Shown in pieces: positions 43,058 through 52,890 of a stretch of 64,000 nucleotides of DNA. Under the pieces are notes generated by a model that was given only the letters and a program-made list of their open reading frames with translations, was not told the DNA's origin and did no database searches. The position numbers and the translations under genes are program-made. The stretch's first letter is position 1; every line of letters begins with the position of its first letter. The stretch comes from Rana temporaria (taxonomy: Eukaryota > Chordata > Amphibia > Anura > Ranidae): the NCBI RefSeq assembly GCF_905171775.1, contig NC_053499.1, forward strand, positions 146,720,751-146,784,750, written 5' to 3'.

Positions 43058-43205
43058 CAGGGATCCTCAAACTACGGCCCTCCAGCTGTTGTATAACTAC
43101 ACATCCCATGAGTTATTGTAGCACACTGACATTCACAGACATGACTAGGCATGATGGGAATTGTAGTTCCTGAACAACTGGAGGGCTGTAGTTTGAAGAC
43201 CAATG
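43058..43205. mobile_element. hAT MITE, chain member 1
   Basis: It starts CAGGGATCCTCAAACTACGG and ends GTAGTTTGAAGACCAATG. It is flanked by perfect CTCTAGAC duplications at 43050-43057 and 43206-43213. The core ATGATGGGAATTGTAGTTCC matches 30613-30759. Confidence 0.93.
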
Positions 43206-43213
43206 CTCTAGAC

Positions 43214-43396
43214 CAGTGGTCTTCAACCCTGTCCTCAGGGCCCACTAACAGGCCAGGTTTTCAAGATAACTGAAATACATCACAGGTGATATCATTCGCT
43301 GCTCAGTGATTGCAGGATTCTAGTCTGCATCTCCCCAAGGTAATACATAAAACCTGACCTGTTAGTGGGCCCTGAGGACAGGGTTGATGACCACTG
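43214..43396. mobile_element. hAT MITE, chain member 2
   Basis: It starts CAGTGGTCTTCAACCCTG and ends CAGGGTTGATGACCACTG, with strongly inverted arms (GGGCCCACTAACAGG / CCTGTTAGTGGGCCC). It is flanked by perfect CTCTAGAC at 43206-43213 and 43397-43404. Confidence 0.94.
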
Positions 43397-43404
43397 CTCT
43401 AGAC

Positions 43405-43959
43405 CAGGGATATGCAATTAGCGGACCTCCAGCTGTTGCAAAACTACAAGTCCCAAAAAAATTTACTGACATCATCCAACTGTCCACAATTAAAACCACA
43501 CCTACCTTTTGCCACAGTGCTATGCGTGCCGCATTTATTTTTTTATCGATGCCTAGGGCCCACTTTTGGTCTTGCACACGGCCAGTGCCGATCCTGACCT
43601 CCCTGGGGCCCTAAGCAAAATGACATGGCACATTAAAAATGAGAAGCGGGGGCCGCTGATGACAGTGACATGTCACATTAAAGAAAGTTGAGAAGCGGGG
43701 GGAGGGGGTGTTCTGCTGTCGGAAATGACATCTTACATTAAATTTAGAGGCGGGGGGTGCTGACTTCTTACCTCTTCTCCCATGCAGCCAGCGAGTTGAG
43801 AAGCGGGGTGAGGGGGCGAAAATGACTTCTCACCAGGCGGGGCCTCTAGTAATTTGGGGGGCCCTTCGCAGCTTTGCGGGGCCCTAAGCGGCTTGCATAG
43901 TGAGCCTATAGGGCGGATCGGCCCTGCACACGGCCCACTGATTTCATGATATGCCCCTG
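43405..43959. mobile_element. hAT element, chain member 3, hosting another hAT
   Basis: It starts CAGGGATATGCAATTAGCGG right after the third CTCTAGAC. A matching inverted end, CATGATATGCCCCTG, is at 43945-43959, followed by CTCTAAAT (six of eight positions like CTCTAGAC). Between them lies the complete hAT MITE 43583-43926. The right end assignment is inference. Confidence 0.65.
43583..43926. mobile_element. hAT MITE, CAGTGCCGATCC family, copy 2 (nested)
   Basis: The ends are CAGTGCCGATCC and GGATCGGCCCTG, with a perfect 8-bp duplication CACACGGC (43575-43582 and 43927-43934). It shares its interior with 27855-28123 but is longer by an internal duplication of a GAGAAGCGGGG-containing segment. 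Confidence 0.93.
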
Positions 43960-44070
43960 CTCTAAATGCTATTTTGGTGTGCTAGCTTTGTTACTTTTGT
44001 ATTTTTTATTTTGTTTGTGTGTGTGTGTGTAGAATTGTGTGTTACCATTGTGTCGTTGTGTCTTCCACAG

Positions 44071-44194
44071 CTGGCTCCGCGGACAGAGAACCTGGCTAGC
44101 AGCATCGGTAACAGTTTAGCAAATGCACTACATACATCAGCACATTCCATAGAAGATTCGTTACCTATGAGGCCTTCTGGAAAGCACTCCAAAG
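44071..44194 (+). CDS. ZCCHC14: ZCCHC14, second coding exon
   Basis: This 124-bp exon is preceded by a pyrimidine-rich acceptor (TCGTTGTGTCTTCCACAG) and followed by the donor AAAG|GTGAGC. It enters in phase 0 and leaves in phase 1. Its translation begins LAPRTENLASSIGNSLANAL and continues HTSAHSIEDSLPMRPSGKHS, matching the linker after the N-terminal domain of vertebrate ZCCHC14 closely. The preceding intron is about 9.3 kb and full of transposons. The frame joins the upstream exon without a break. Confidence 0.93.
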
Positions 44195-44765
44195 GTGAGC
44201 GCGGTGTCTGTTGGCTGTATTATGATGGGGTTTTCTGAAATCACGGCCGGGGCCCCTGCTGCAACCTGTAACCTACAGAATCCGAGAAAAAAAAATGCCT
44301 GTCCTGAAAATTCACAAAAAATGCTCCCATGCTTTATCCCTTAAAAAAAAAAAGTTGCAAGTACAGAACAATAGCTGGTGGTCCTGCCAGAAATACGGTG
44401 AGCTCCCGACTTCCTGTGCACTGAACAAAAATCTCAAATAGTGTTGCCAGATTCTATAGTGTGTGGTAAGTGTGAAGCATGGGAGCGACCTGACGCTGGC
44501 GGTAGCTGGGTATGGAGAAGAGTGAGGCCTATGCCCTTGGAGGGCCGGAGCGACGTCATATGTTATTTACCGCAAATTAAAAAAAAAATGTGCCTGTAAA
44601 TACTGCAAAAAAAAAAAAAACATGCAGTAAGCTCTTAAGTCCAATTTACAAATAAAACAGAGAGAAAAAAACACGCAATATTTATCACCAGGGTTTTGGT
44701 TGCTAAGGAGCAGGCCATATTTTCATGCAGTAATTTATCGCATTCAAATGGTTGCTAGGGAGCCG
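44195..44765. other. ZCCHC14 intron 2 stretch without recognised features
   Basis: About 570 bp with several A runs (44342-44353, 44607-44620). No element or exon is recognised. Confidence 0.4.
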
Positions 44766-44770
44766 GCTGC

Positions 44771-45150
44771 TGCGTCCTTAAAGGGTCACTAAAGGAATTT
44801 TTTTTTTTTAGCTAAATAGCTTCCTTTACCTTACTGCAGTCCTGGTTTCATGTCCTCATTGTTTGTTTTTGCTCTGATGTTGCTGTAATTCTTCTCTGTT
44901 CTGAACAGTCTGTTTCCTGATAAAAAAAAGTCATGGGAGCTTTCTCTCTGTGGTCACTAATCAAGGAGGTGTGATTACTGTGTGTCTAAAACCCCTCAGC
45001 ACCAATCAGTTTCGTTTTCCAAACCATCACTGCCCTGTATTGGCTCTGTGGCTCTGTACATCACAGAAGCATGAAAAAGCATGCATAAACGAAACTGAAA
45101 CTACAGGTACATTATATGATTGATTTTTATCTATTTTTAATCGTTTTTCT
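44771..45150. mobile_element. TTAA-type MITE, left part (TTAAAGGGTCACTAAAGG)
   Basis: The left end TTAAAGGGTCACTAAAGGAA is followed by a T run and GCTAAATAGCTTCCTTTACC, a usual arrangement in this family. Further words are AACAGTCTGTTTCCTGATAA and CCTCAGCACCAATCAGTTT. The right end is missing; sequence switches at about 45153 to a fragment of the CAGTGCCGATCC hAT family. Confidence 0.55.
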
Positions 45151-45152
45151 AA

Positions 45153-45250
45153 GCAAAATGACGTGTCACATTAAAGAAAGTTGAGAAGCGGGGGAGGGGG
45201 TGTTCTGTTGTCGGAAATGACATCTTACATTAAATTGAGAAGTGGGGGGT
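45153..45250. mobile_element. Fragment of CAGTGCCGATCC-family hAT MITE
   Basis: The words AAGCAAAATGACGTGTCACA, GAAAGTTGAGAAGCGGGG and GTCGGAAATGACATCTTACA match 43612-43760. Neither terminus is present, and the fragment is joined directly to the CCGTATATA element. Confidence 0.8.
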
Positions 45251-46023
45251 GCCCCCCTCGGCTTATACTCGAGTCACCTTTTTGCACCTGATCTCCCGGA
45301 ATTGGGGACCCGGTACCAGACGGCCGTAGGTCCCCTGGACCCCAAACTTGGCACACATGTAGCCCCATGCTTCTTCTATAAGTGTTCAAAGTTTGTTGTC
45401 CGGGGGACCTACGGCTGGGGAGCACCAATTTTTCAAACCCGGGCACCCCTTCCATAGACTCCCATGTTAAATGGTAATTTCTCCAGTGACATTGGGGACC
45501 TGGTACCAGCAGGTCGTAGGTCCCCTGGACCCGGAACTTGGCACACATGTAGCTCCATTTCTCCTCTACAGGTGTGCAAAGTTTGTTGTCTGGGGGACCT
45601 ACGGCTGGGGAGCACCGATTTTTCAAAGCCAGGCACCCCTTCTATAGACTCCCATGTTAAACGTCAGTCTAGTCATGGACACAGTGAGGCATAGACACAG
45701 TGAGGCATTTGCACAGTGAGGCATGGACACAGTGAGGCATGGACACAGTGAGGCATGCACATGGACACAGTGAGGCATGGGCACAGTGAGTCATGGGCAC
45801 AGTGAGTCATGCACATGGACACAGTGAGGCATTCACATGGACACAGTGAGGCATTCACATGGGCACAGTGAGGCATGGGTACAGTGAGGTATTGGCACAG
45901 TGAGGCATGGGCACAGTGACACCCTAGACTTATACTCGAGTCAATACGTTTTCCCATTTTTTTTGTGGTAAAATTAGGTGCCCCGGCTTATATTTGGGTT
46001 GGCTTATACTCGAGTATATATGG
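45251..46023. mobile_element. TA-flanked CCGTATATA element with 16-bp minisatellite
   Basis: The right terminus GGCTTATACTCGAGTATATA ends in TGG at 46023 and is followed by TA. The left terminus is lost, starting within GCCCCCCTCGGCTTATACTC. Two copies of the GGCACACATGTAGC / AAGTTTGTTGTC block occur at 45290-45440 and 45490-45640. A 16-bp minisatellite (GGCATGGACACAGTGA) fills 45670-45920. Confidence 0.8.
45670..45920. repeat. 16-bp minisatellite inside a TA-flanked element
   Basis: Tandem copies of GGCATGGACACAGTGA are interspersed with 22-bp variants that add CACATG. It lies between the second internal block and the right arm of the host element. The minus-strand ORF 45673-45957, rich in Cys and His, is a repeat artefact and not a zinc finger. 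Confidence 0.88.
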
Positions 46024-46025
46024 TA

Positions 46026-47164
46026 CTTGCTGGTGGTGGTGTTGGGGGGGGTTGCACTGTAAGAGTAGTTTTTTTCTAACTCCTAAAGTAGACCTGTCAC
46101 TTTGCCCATTCTAAGAGAATAAGTAGGTTCACCCGATGGCACCTGCCCCCTCCAGTACTTACCTTACCATTCCCTTTTGCCAGCTGGAACCCTGTGAGAT
46201 ATTCAGTACTTCTGGGTACGGGTATCATGTGACCTTTTCCCTTTTCTCCTATAATGCAGTGCTTGCCACCTGAGCGGCCAATCGCCAGGCCAGGGCATGG
46301 TCACACGAGAAGAGATGTCTTTAGTTGTGCGCAAGCTCTGACATGGAGCTTACACAGAGCGCTGGAAAGGAAATACCTGTAGCAGAGACCATAGACTGTC
46401 AAGAGAACCTGTTACTTTGTTTGAATCTTAGCGAAATGAAGATTGTACAGCAGAGCAGTGTTGAATTTATGGCTTTAGCTTTAAGGTCGGCCATGTATAA
46501 ATTCCCCGACTGCGCTGGAGGCCGCGCGGATTACTTTCCTGTAGAATGCGCGTCCCATCATCCGATCTCATTACATGGTGTGTTATGGCGGATTACATCC
46601 CCCAGTGAAGGTATGCCACACTGACAGCTGCCGTCTGTACGCTGCTCTCTTAATCCGCGCCATGGATACGTTAACACTTCGCTGACCCCGAGACTGCTGA
46701 GCCGGCAGAGAGAGGAGGAGGGGGGCAAAACCAGCACCTACCTAGTCATTGAATACTTATTTATAAAGAAATAAAGTGACCTCCACCCACATGCCGCGGA
46801 AATACTGCGAGCATGAAAAGCGAAACATTTTATTTTTACGTTTTTGAAAGGAAATGCCAAAGTTTATTCTAATTATATTTTATCATCCTTGGTTCCCCCT
46901 CCCCCTTATCAACAGGCTAAAAGAAAACCTTTTCATTACATTATTTTATAACCGGGCGGTGATGCCATCTGTATGCTTCTCTATGCCATGCAGGCAGACC
47001 AGGCTGGTGGGAGGGGCCAGCAAGGTGCTGTACACAGCTTCCTCAAAACTCAACAGCCTCCTGCCCTGATGCAGGCAGTGGGAGGAGTTATGCAAATATA
47101 TAAATGCCCTGATAGGTGGATGTCAGTCTAAAAGGCGGGCGTTACTAGGCAGGCTGTAATAGCA
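46026..47164. other. ZCCHC14 intron 2 stretch without recognised features
   Basis: About 1.1 kb of mixed composition. The ORFs at 46325-46624 and 46854-47069 show no domain or splice context. A (GAG)-rich word lies near 46710. I see no element that I can name. Confidence 0.4.
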
Positions 47165-47359
47165 GGTAATGGCCACATGTGATGCTGAGCCTCCATGATT
47201 GGAAGTACTGGAATAAAGAAGAGGCGGGCCAGGAACAGTGATCCTGGGGAGGAAAGACCTGGACCAGGGGTCTCCAAACTTTCTAAAAGGTCAGTTTACT
47301 GTCCTGTCCAGGGGGGCCGGACTGTGGCCTTTTGGGAATAGAAAAGGTCCCAACGGTAG

Positions 47360-47890
47360 TGGGGAAAAAACAATGCCCCATTGTTGGTGTCAGTGGGAGG
47401 AATTGTGTCTCATCATTGGGAGAAATTGTGCCCCATCATTGGTGTCATTGGGAGAAATTGTGTCCCATCATTGGTGTCATTTAGCCCCATGTTTGGTGTC
47501 ATTGGGAGAAATTGTATCCCATCATTGGTGTCATTGGGAGGAATTGTGTCCCGTCATTGGTGTCATTTAGCCCCATGTTTGGTGTCATTGGGAGAAATTG
47601 TATCCCATCATTGGTGTCATTGGGAGGAATTGTGTCCCATCATTGGTGTCATTCAGGGAAATTGTGCCCCATCATTGGTGTCATTTAGCCCCGTGCTTGG
47701 TGTCATTTGGAGAAATTGTGCCCCGCCATTGGTGTCATTGGGAGAAATTGTGCCCTGTCATTGGTGTCATTGGGGGGAATTGTGGCCCATCATTGGTGTC
47801 ATTGGGAGAAATTGTGCCCCATCATTGGTGTCATTGCAAGGAAATGTGCTCCTTCATTGGTGTCAGTGAGGGGAATAATGCCCCATTGTT
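47360..47890. repeat. 32-bp minisatellite inside a hAT element
   Basis: Units near 32 bp read ATTGTGCCCCATCATTGGTG plus TCATTGGGAGAA, with a shorter variant containing TTTAGCCCCATGTTTGGTG. The related element at 61765-62121 has only a few such units (61915-62060), so the array expanded in this copy. ORFs 47238-47570, 47381-47869 and 47598-47918 are repeat frames. Confidence 0.92.
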
Positions 47891-47979
47891 AGCATCAGTT
47901 AATGAAAAGTGTCCTTAGGGCCAGATAAAAGCAAACAAAGGGCCGCCTCTGGCCCCCTGGCTGCAGTTTGGAGACCACT

Positions 47980-49153
47980 TTTTTTTTTTTTTCTATTGAA
48001 AAGCCTGTGGCGTGCAAAACACAACCCAAAAACTCCACCCGGTGCAGGGAAAAATGTGCACACACATAAAGAGTGACATCACAAAAAACTGCGACGGGTG
48101 CAAACGTCAGTGGTCCTCCGAAAAGGACCCGTCTCTGATCCCCCGGGGCGTTAGGCTCCTGGCAGGGAAAAGAGTAAACTGTGGTCCAAGCAGCCGAAGC
48201 CACAAGGACCCATCTTGGCCCAAGCAGCCGAAGCCACAAGGACCCAACATCCTCAGAGGGACTGCCGAAACAGAACCCTCCTCGGTGAGGCTCCCCCGAA
48301 GGGAGACCCCATGAGAGCCGGTGAACCTAACCAGAAGGCCGAGTCCACCAACTCCCAAGACTTTCAGAGACCGGCCCGAGGACCAGCACCCTACTCGCCA
48401 CACATAAAGTGCAAGCACCAACAAAAAGAGTGACAAACAAAACAACACACGGGGAAAAATAATAAAAGAAAGTGGGGAAAAGGAAGATGGGAAGGTGAGG
48501 AAAGTGACCAATGTGAAACACATTGGCCGGCCCTCCGGCCAGGAAACAAAAATTCCACTGGTCCTAGCCAAAAGGCCCGGCCCAAGCGGCAGGTGTGAAA
48601 AGTGTGTTGTGGAGATCAGTGACCTGAAGGTGCCACACGATGAGTGCCCCTCAAACACTCGTGCAATGTATGGCACCCCTGGACTGCCACTCCAGGGGCA
48701 CAATCTCCACGGGCTTTTCAACGGTCCCTAGCCCCCGGTCCGGACCGGCAGCACCCTTCCCAGCCAGGAAGGTGGGAGAAGAGGTTGGGGAGAGCCTACT
48801 GACGCAGACTCCACCCACAACCCCTAACTCTCCCACCTAATCACATTCTGGAAGTACTACCCGCTCCTTCCCGGTTAAAGGAGAAGCAAGGGTTCCCTCC
48901 AGAACAACTGACTGGGGCAGTTACCACCAAATCCAGGCCAACGGCCAGGGACCCGGCCTCTTGGCTTCGACCTCATGCCTCTCCGTCCAAATCAGAAGGC
49001 TTCCACCTCCACACCAACAGGCTTAGCGTCCGCCGACTGCCATCCCTTTCCCCCTGCCACAGGGTACCGGGGACAGTCAGCTTAGCACCACCTATTGGCA
49101 ACTGATAAGAACAGATACTACACTTGATCTTAGCCAAAAGGCCGAGAAGCGAT
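47980..49153 (-). mobile_element. U2 snRNA-headed retroposon with poly(A) tail
   Basis: On the minus strand the element begins at 49153 with the first ~53 nt of U2 snRNA (ATCGCTTCTCGGCCTTTTGG, then CTAAGATCAAGTGTAGTATC). It switches at about 49100 to an unrelated 1.1-kb GC-rich body and ends after CAATAG in an A14 run (plus-strand T run 47979-47992). A 14-bp direct repeat GTTTGGAGACCACT lies at 47966-47979 and 49162-49175, typical of LINE-driven target-primed insertion. The body has one sizeable ORF (minus 48721-48107, 204 codons) without recognisable domains. SINE families with snRNA-derived heads are known in vertebrates; whether this belongs to one, or is a chimera made by template switching, is not decided by the sequence alone. 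Confidence 0.85.
49101..49153 (-). ncRNA. U2 snRNA 5' domain (partial, retroposed)
   Basis: This matches nt 1 to about 53 of U2, including stem I and the branch-site recognition region (GTAGTA), with no visible change. The Sm site and the 3' stems are absent, so it is not a functional U2 gene. Confidence 0.93.
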
Positions 49154-49440
49154 TTGGTTTGGTTTGGAGACCACTGACCTAGATGATGCTGGACGTCCTC
49201 CAGCCAGGAAATGAGGTGGGCTCTACCTGACTTGCTGCAGCTTCTAATGCACATTGTGAGAAGCTCACAGTGTGCAGTGAAATCAGAGGAAGACATTTTA
49301 GTCCAGGAGAGGAGCCTGTACAACTGTGCGAGACTGAAGGGAAAGCCGGAGCTTAGATTTAAGACCCCATTCAGCTTTTCCATTCACTTCCCTTCCCAGA
49401 AACACAAACAGGAAGTGAGAGAGAATTGCTCTAAAGCTAA

Positions 49441-49733
49441 GAGAATCCCCTTTTAGTTGTCAGCAGAATAGGTGTCCCCGTTGGCAGAATTCTCACACTT
49501 CCTGTTGTGGTGACAGCTGTAAAATGTTGAGTTTCCCTTACTTTCTGTAGCAGAGACAATGATCCCCAAGGTAAATTGGGAGGATAAATTCCCAAAGCAG
49601 GGACACAGACAGCAATAAAAACCTGACAGGGGCTCTAACCCTTCCCCACTCTATCCAAAACAGAAGAAAACTGTTTTGGATTTTCACGCACTTGAAGAAA
49701 GTGCTGGTCCAGACTCCACTCATTTATGTTCAC
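49441..49733. repeat. Dispersed repeat shared with 31441-32010
   Basis: GTTGTCAGCAGAATAGGTGT, GGGACACAGACAGCAATAAA and GGGGCTCTAACCCTTCCCC match the family in the same order. It ends in GAAAACTGTTTTGGATTTTC and is followed by a TTAA MITE. Confidence 0.5.
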
Positions 49734-49737
49734 TTAA

Positions 49738-51064
49738 AGTGGTTGTAAACCCTTCCAGTGAAGTGACTGGCCTCAGGCGATACACAGAGATCAATCAAAT
49801 CCTGCTACATAAGTTGTACCTGTTTATCTGCAGTGTTCTCTTTGTTCAAAGCCCCAGAATTTTTAAAGCTTGTCTGAGCTGTCAGAAAAAAGGGGGCGGA
49901 GAGCTGAAGTTACACTTTGCAGAGATCGGTGAGGAGAGCTCTGAGAGCTGATTGGAGGGAAGGGAAACACCCCCCCTTCTCACAGCACACAGGAACAGAG
50001 CTGAGGCTGTCAATCACGGGCTGTGTGCTGGAGCTCCCTCCCCTGTTACCTTTTTTTCTCTTGGTGTCAGGAAAACTTGTCAGAAGTGATTCCTGCAGAG
50101 GAATGCAGCAGCAGACGGAAATGACACGTAGAATGGCGTATCTTTGTGGGGGCGTAATGTATCCTATTTACGTTACGCCTCCGCAACTTTGACAGGCAAG
50201 TGCCGTATTCTCAAACGAAAGTTGCAGCGGCGTAGCGTAAATAGGCCGGCGTAAGCACTCCTAATTCAAATGTGGAAGATGTGGGCGTGTGTTATGTAAA
50301 TTTTATGTGGCCCCACGTAAATGACGCTTTTTACGAACGGCGCATGCGCCGTCCGTGAAAGTATCCCAGTGCGCATGCTCCAAATTAACCCGCAAGAAGC
50401 CAATGCTTTCGACGTGAACGTAAATGACGCCCAGCCCTATTCGCGAACGACTTACGCAAACGACATAACATTTTCAAAATTCGACGCGGGAACGACGTCC
50501 ATACTTAACATTGGTACGCCTCATGTAGCAGGGGTAACTTTACGCCGGGTAAAGCCTAACGTAAACGACGTATCTGTACTGCGTCGGCCGGGCGTACGTT
50601 TGTGAATTGGCGTATCTAGCTGATTTACATATTTCTAGGCGTAAATCAGCGTACACGCCCCTGGCGGCCAGCGTAAATATGCAGTTAAGATACGACGGCG
50701 TAGGAGACTTACGCCGGTCGGATCTAATACAAATCTATGCGTAACTGAATCTAAGAATCAGACGCATAGATACGACGGCTCAGACTCAGAGATACGACGG
50801 CGTATCTGGAGATACGCCGGCGTAACTCGTACGTGAATCCGGGCCTTAGTGTTCTGGATTGAGACAAGTACACACTATGAAGGGAAATGTCACATGATCG
50901 CAGCTGATGCTCCGATAGAGATCACATGACAAAATTCCTGAGCTGTCGGTTAAGTAAGCAGCACTGGAGGGATCTATAAGCAGGAGGTATTTTCAGGCTG
51001 TATATTTATCCGTCACCACGGGACTGCAAACACGGCCGGGTTAATATTTGAGCGGAGTTCCGCT
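49738..51064. mobile_element. TTAA-flanked MITE interrupted by a CpG-rich MITE
   Basis: The left end TTAAAGTGGTTGTAAACCC and the right end GGAGTTCCGCTTTAA carry TTAA at 49734-49737 and 51065-51068. The interior words CTGAAGTTACACTTTGCAGA and TTTCTCTTGGTGTCAGGAAA are shared with 37826-38238. The CpG-rich MITE at 50128-50845 separates GAAATGACAC from TTAGTGTTCTGGATTGAGAC. Confidence 0.65.
50128..50845. mobile_element. CpG-rich MITE, GGGCCAGATTC family, copy 7
   Basis: The right end TACGTGAATCCGGGCC is clear. The left terminus is missing, as the element starts inside with GGCGTATCTTTGTGGG. The core words TTCGACGCGGGAACGACGTC and AAGCCTAACGTAAACGACGT match copies 4 and 5. Confidence 0.85.
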
Positions 51065-51068
51065 TTAA

Positions 51069-51520
51069 ACGTATTTTAAAGTCACATTTTGATATCCGCG
51101 TCCCATAATGCACTGCTCTCTGGATCTCACTTTGCGGGACTCATTCCTCTGAGCGGTGAGATTTTACTTTTTTCCTGGATGAGCGCGCACCCGGCGACTG
51201 CTGGAAAATTGTTTATTTTTATTCGTTCACGTGGCTTCCTTTTGGCAATTTTTGTTTTTCCCGGGATTACGCTGAATTGGCGTTTGTGGCAGCACAGCCG
51301 TATCCTGCGCGGTTTGTTTTTCCAGGCTGCAGATCCGAACCGTACAACCTAAACAGGAAATGCAGCGCTGAGCGCGCACACGTGCTGAAATCTATCTGGA
51401 GATTACGCTCCACCCCCCCCCCCCCCTCTGGCCTGATTGGACATGTAAACACATCCGGCGGGGGGCACCTACGTACAAAAATGATCGCATTGGGTGCATT
51501 ACACATATTACATATCGCCA
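51069..51520. other. ZCCHC14 intron 2 stretch without recognised features
   Basis: About 450 bp with a C run at 51413-51426. The ORFs here are unsupported. Confidence 0.35.
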
Positions 51521-51523
51521 CAT

Positions 51524-52375
51524 CAGTGGCGGCTGGTGCTCACATTTTTTTGGGGGGGCGCAAACAAACTACAAAAATCAATTGCAGCCACTGTGCCCAT
51601 CAGACGCAGACACTGTGCCCATCAGACGCAGACACTGTGCCCATCAGACGCAGCCAATGTGCCCATCAAACGCAGCCACTGTGCCCATCAGGCTCAGCCA
51701 CTGTGCCCATCAGGCTCAGCCACTGTGCCCATCAGACACAGCCACTGTTCCCATCAAACGCAGCCACTGTGCCCATCAGACACAGCCACTGTTCCCATCA
51801 AACGCAGCCACTATGTCCATCAAACGCTGCCACTGTGCCATCAAATGCAGCTACTGTACCCATCAATTGCTGCTGGTGTGCCCATCAAGTGCCGCTACTG
51901 TAGCCCATCAATTGGCGCTACTGTGCCCCATCAATTCCTGTCACTGTGCCCCATCAATTGTTGCCAGTGTGCCCCATCAATTGCCACTACTGTGCCCCAT
52001 CAATTGTTGCCAGTGTGCCCCATCAATTGTTGCCAGTGTGCCCCATCAATTGCCACTACTGTGCCCCATCAATTGCTGCCAGTGTGCCCCATCAATTGCC
52101 GCTACGGTGCCCCATCAATTGCCACTACTGTGCCCCATCAAATGCTGCCAGTGTGCATCCCCCGCCCGGCACTTACCTGTCTCGGGTCACGGCGCTGTCC
52201 TCCACGCTCCGAGTCCTCCATGTCTTCTCCCGTCCTTTGCTATGATTGGACGCCTGATAGGCATTCAATCACAGTGCCTGTCGCTTCAGCCAATCAGGTA
52301 ACCAGACCCGAGCACCTGATTGGCTGAGAGGCGGGTCAGTGTTAGGAAAGCGATTTATTCGCTTCCCTAACGCGC
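51524..52375. mobile_element. hAT-like element CAGTGGCGGCTGGTGCTC with minisatellite
   Basis: The left end CAGTGGCGGCTGGTGCTCAC resembles hAT termini, followed by a T run and GGGGGGGCGCAAAC. A 22-bp minisatellite fills 51585-52150. Beyond it, GTGCCTGTCGCTTCAGCCAA and the stem GAAAGCGATTTATTCGCTTCCC suggest the right half, but the matching right terminus and target duplication are not visible. Confidence 0.55.
51585..52150. repeat. 22-bp / 23-bp minisatellite
   Basis: The first part has 22-bp units (CACTGTGCCCATCAGACGCA + GC). From about 51840 the unit becomes about 23-24 bp (GTGCCCCATCAATTGCTGCC). ORFs 51277-51903, 51494-52327 and 51582-52301, rich in Cys, His and Pro, are repeat translations. 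Confidence 0.92.
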
Positions 52376-52379
52376 ATAG

Positions 52380-52890
52380 TCAAGCTATAATGTCATGGTG
52401 GATGGGATAGATCAGGAGTTTCCTGGTCTTTCACTCAAGGAATGTGGTTATTGTGGGTGGGACAACATGAGTCTCCTAGCCTTGTCAGTCAAGATATGAT
52501 GTCATGGTGGATGGGATAGATCAGGAGTCTCCTGGTCTGTCTTTCAAGGTATGATGTCATGATTAGTAGGACAGATCAGGGGTCTCCTGGCTTGTCAAGG
52601 TATGATGTCATGATGATTAGGACAGATCAGGGGTCTCCTGGCTTGTCAAGGTATGATGCGATGTTACGGAGAGTGGGACAGATTGGGAATCTCCTTGCCT
52701 GTCAATCAGGATATGATGTCATGGCAGGCAGGTCAGATTAGTAGTCTCTTGGCATGTCAGACAAGAAAAATGATGGGTGGGACAGATCTGAAGCCTCCTG
52801 AATTGTCAAGGTATGATGTCATAGTGGGCAGGACAGATCAGTGGTCTCTTGGCCTATCAGCCAAGGAATGATGTCATGGGGGGCGGTGCT
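52380..52890. repeat. ~58-bp degenerate tandem repeat
   Basis: Copies of roughly 58 bp share AGGTATGATGTCATGGTGG, GGACAGATCAGG and GTCTCCTGGCTTGTCA. Two adjacent copies at about 52545-52655 are nearly identical. Confidence 0.8.

Larger units (their letters stand above)
47265..49176. mobile_element. hAT element CAGGGGTCTCCAAACT with minisatellite, split
   Basis: It starts CAGGGGTCTCCAAACTTTC and ends GTTTGGAGACCACTG. The 8-bp flanks ACCTGGAC (47257-47264) and ACCTAGAT (49177-49184) match at six positions. The same family is complete at 61765-62121. This copy contains a 32-bp minisatellite and, in its right terminus, the U2-headed retroposon 47980-49153. Confidence 0.85.
47165..49440. repeat. 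Dispersed repeat copy interrupted by hAT and U2 retroposon
   Basis: The words ACATGTGATGCTGAGCCTCC before the hAT insertion and CTTGCTGCAGCTTCTAATGC, ACATTGTGAGAAGCTCACAG after it occur contiguously in the copy at 56090-56320. This shows that 47265-49184 was added later. The dispersed repeat itself is of unknown class. Confidence 0.65.

Noticed and set aside
45673..45957. Minus-strand Cys/His-rich ORF of 94 codons
   Set aside because: It is a translation of the 16-bp GGCATGGACACAGTGA minisatellite.
48107..48721. 204-codon ORF as a cellular gene
   Set aside because: It lies wholly inside the U2-headed retroposon and shows no recognisable domain; it is kept only as a property of that element.
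49101..49153. A functional U2 snRNA gene
   Set aside because: Only the first ~53 nt are present; the Sm site and 3' stems are missing, and the segment is part of a poly(A)-ended insertion with a target duplication.
51277..52327. Cys/His-rich ORFs (208, 277 and 239 codons) that might look like zinc fingers
   Set aside because: The Cys and His come from a 22-23-bp repeat in all three frames; there is no CxxC-HxxH geometry independent of the unit length.
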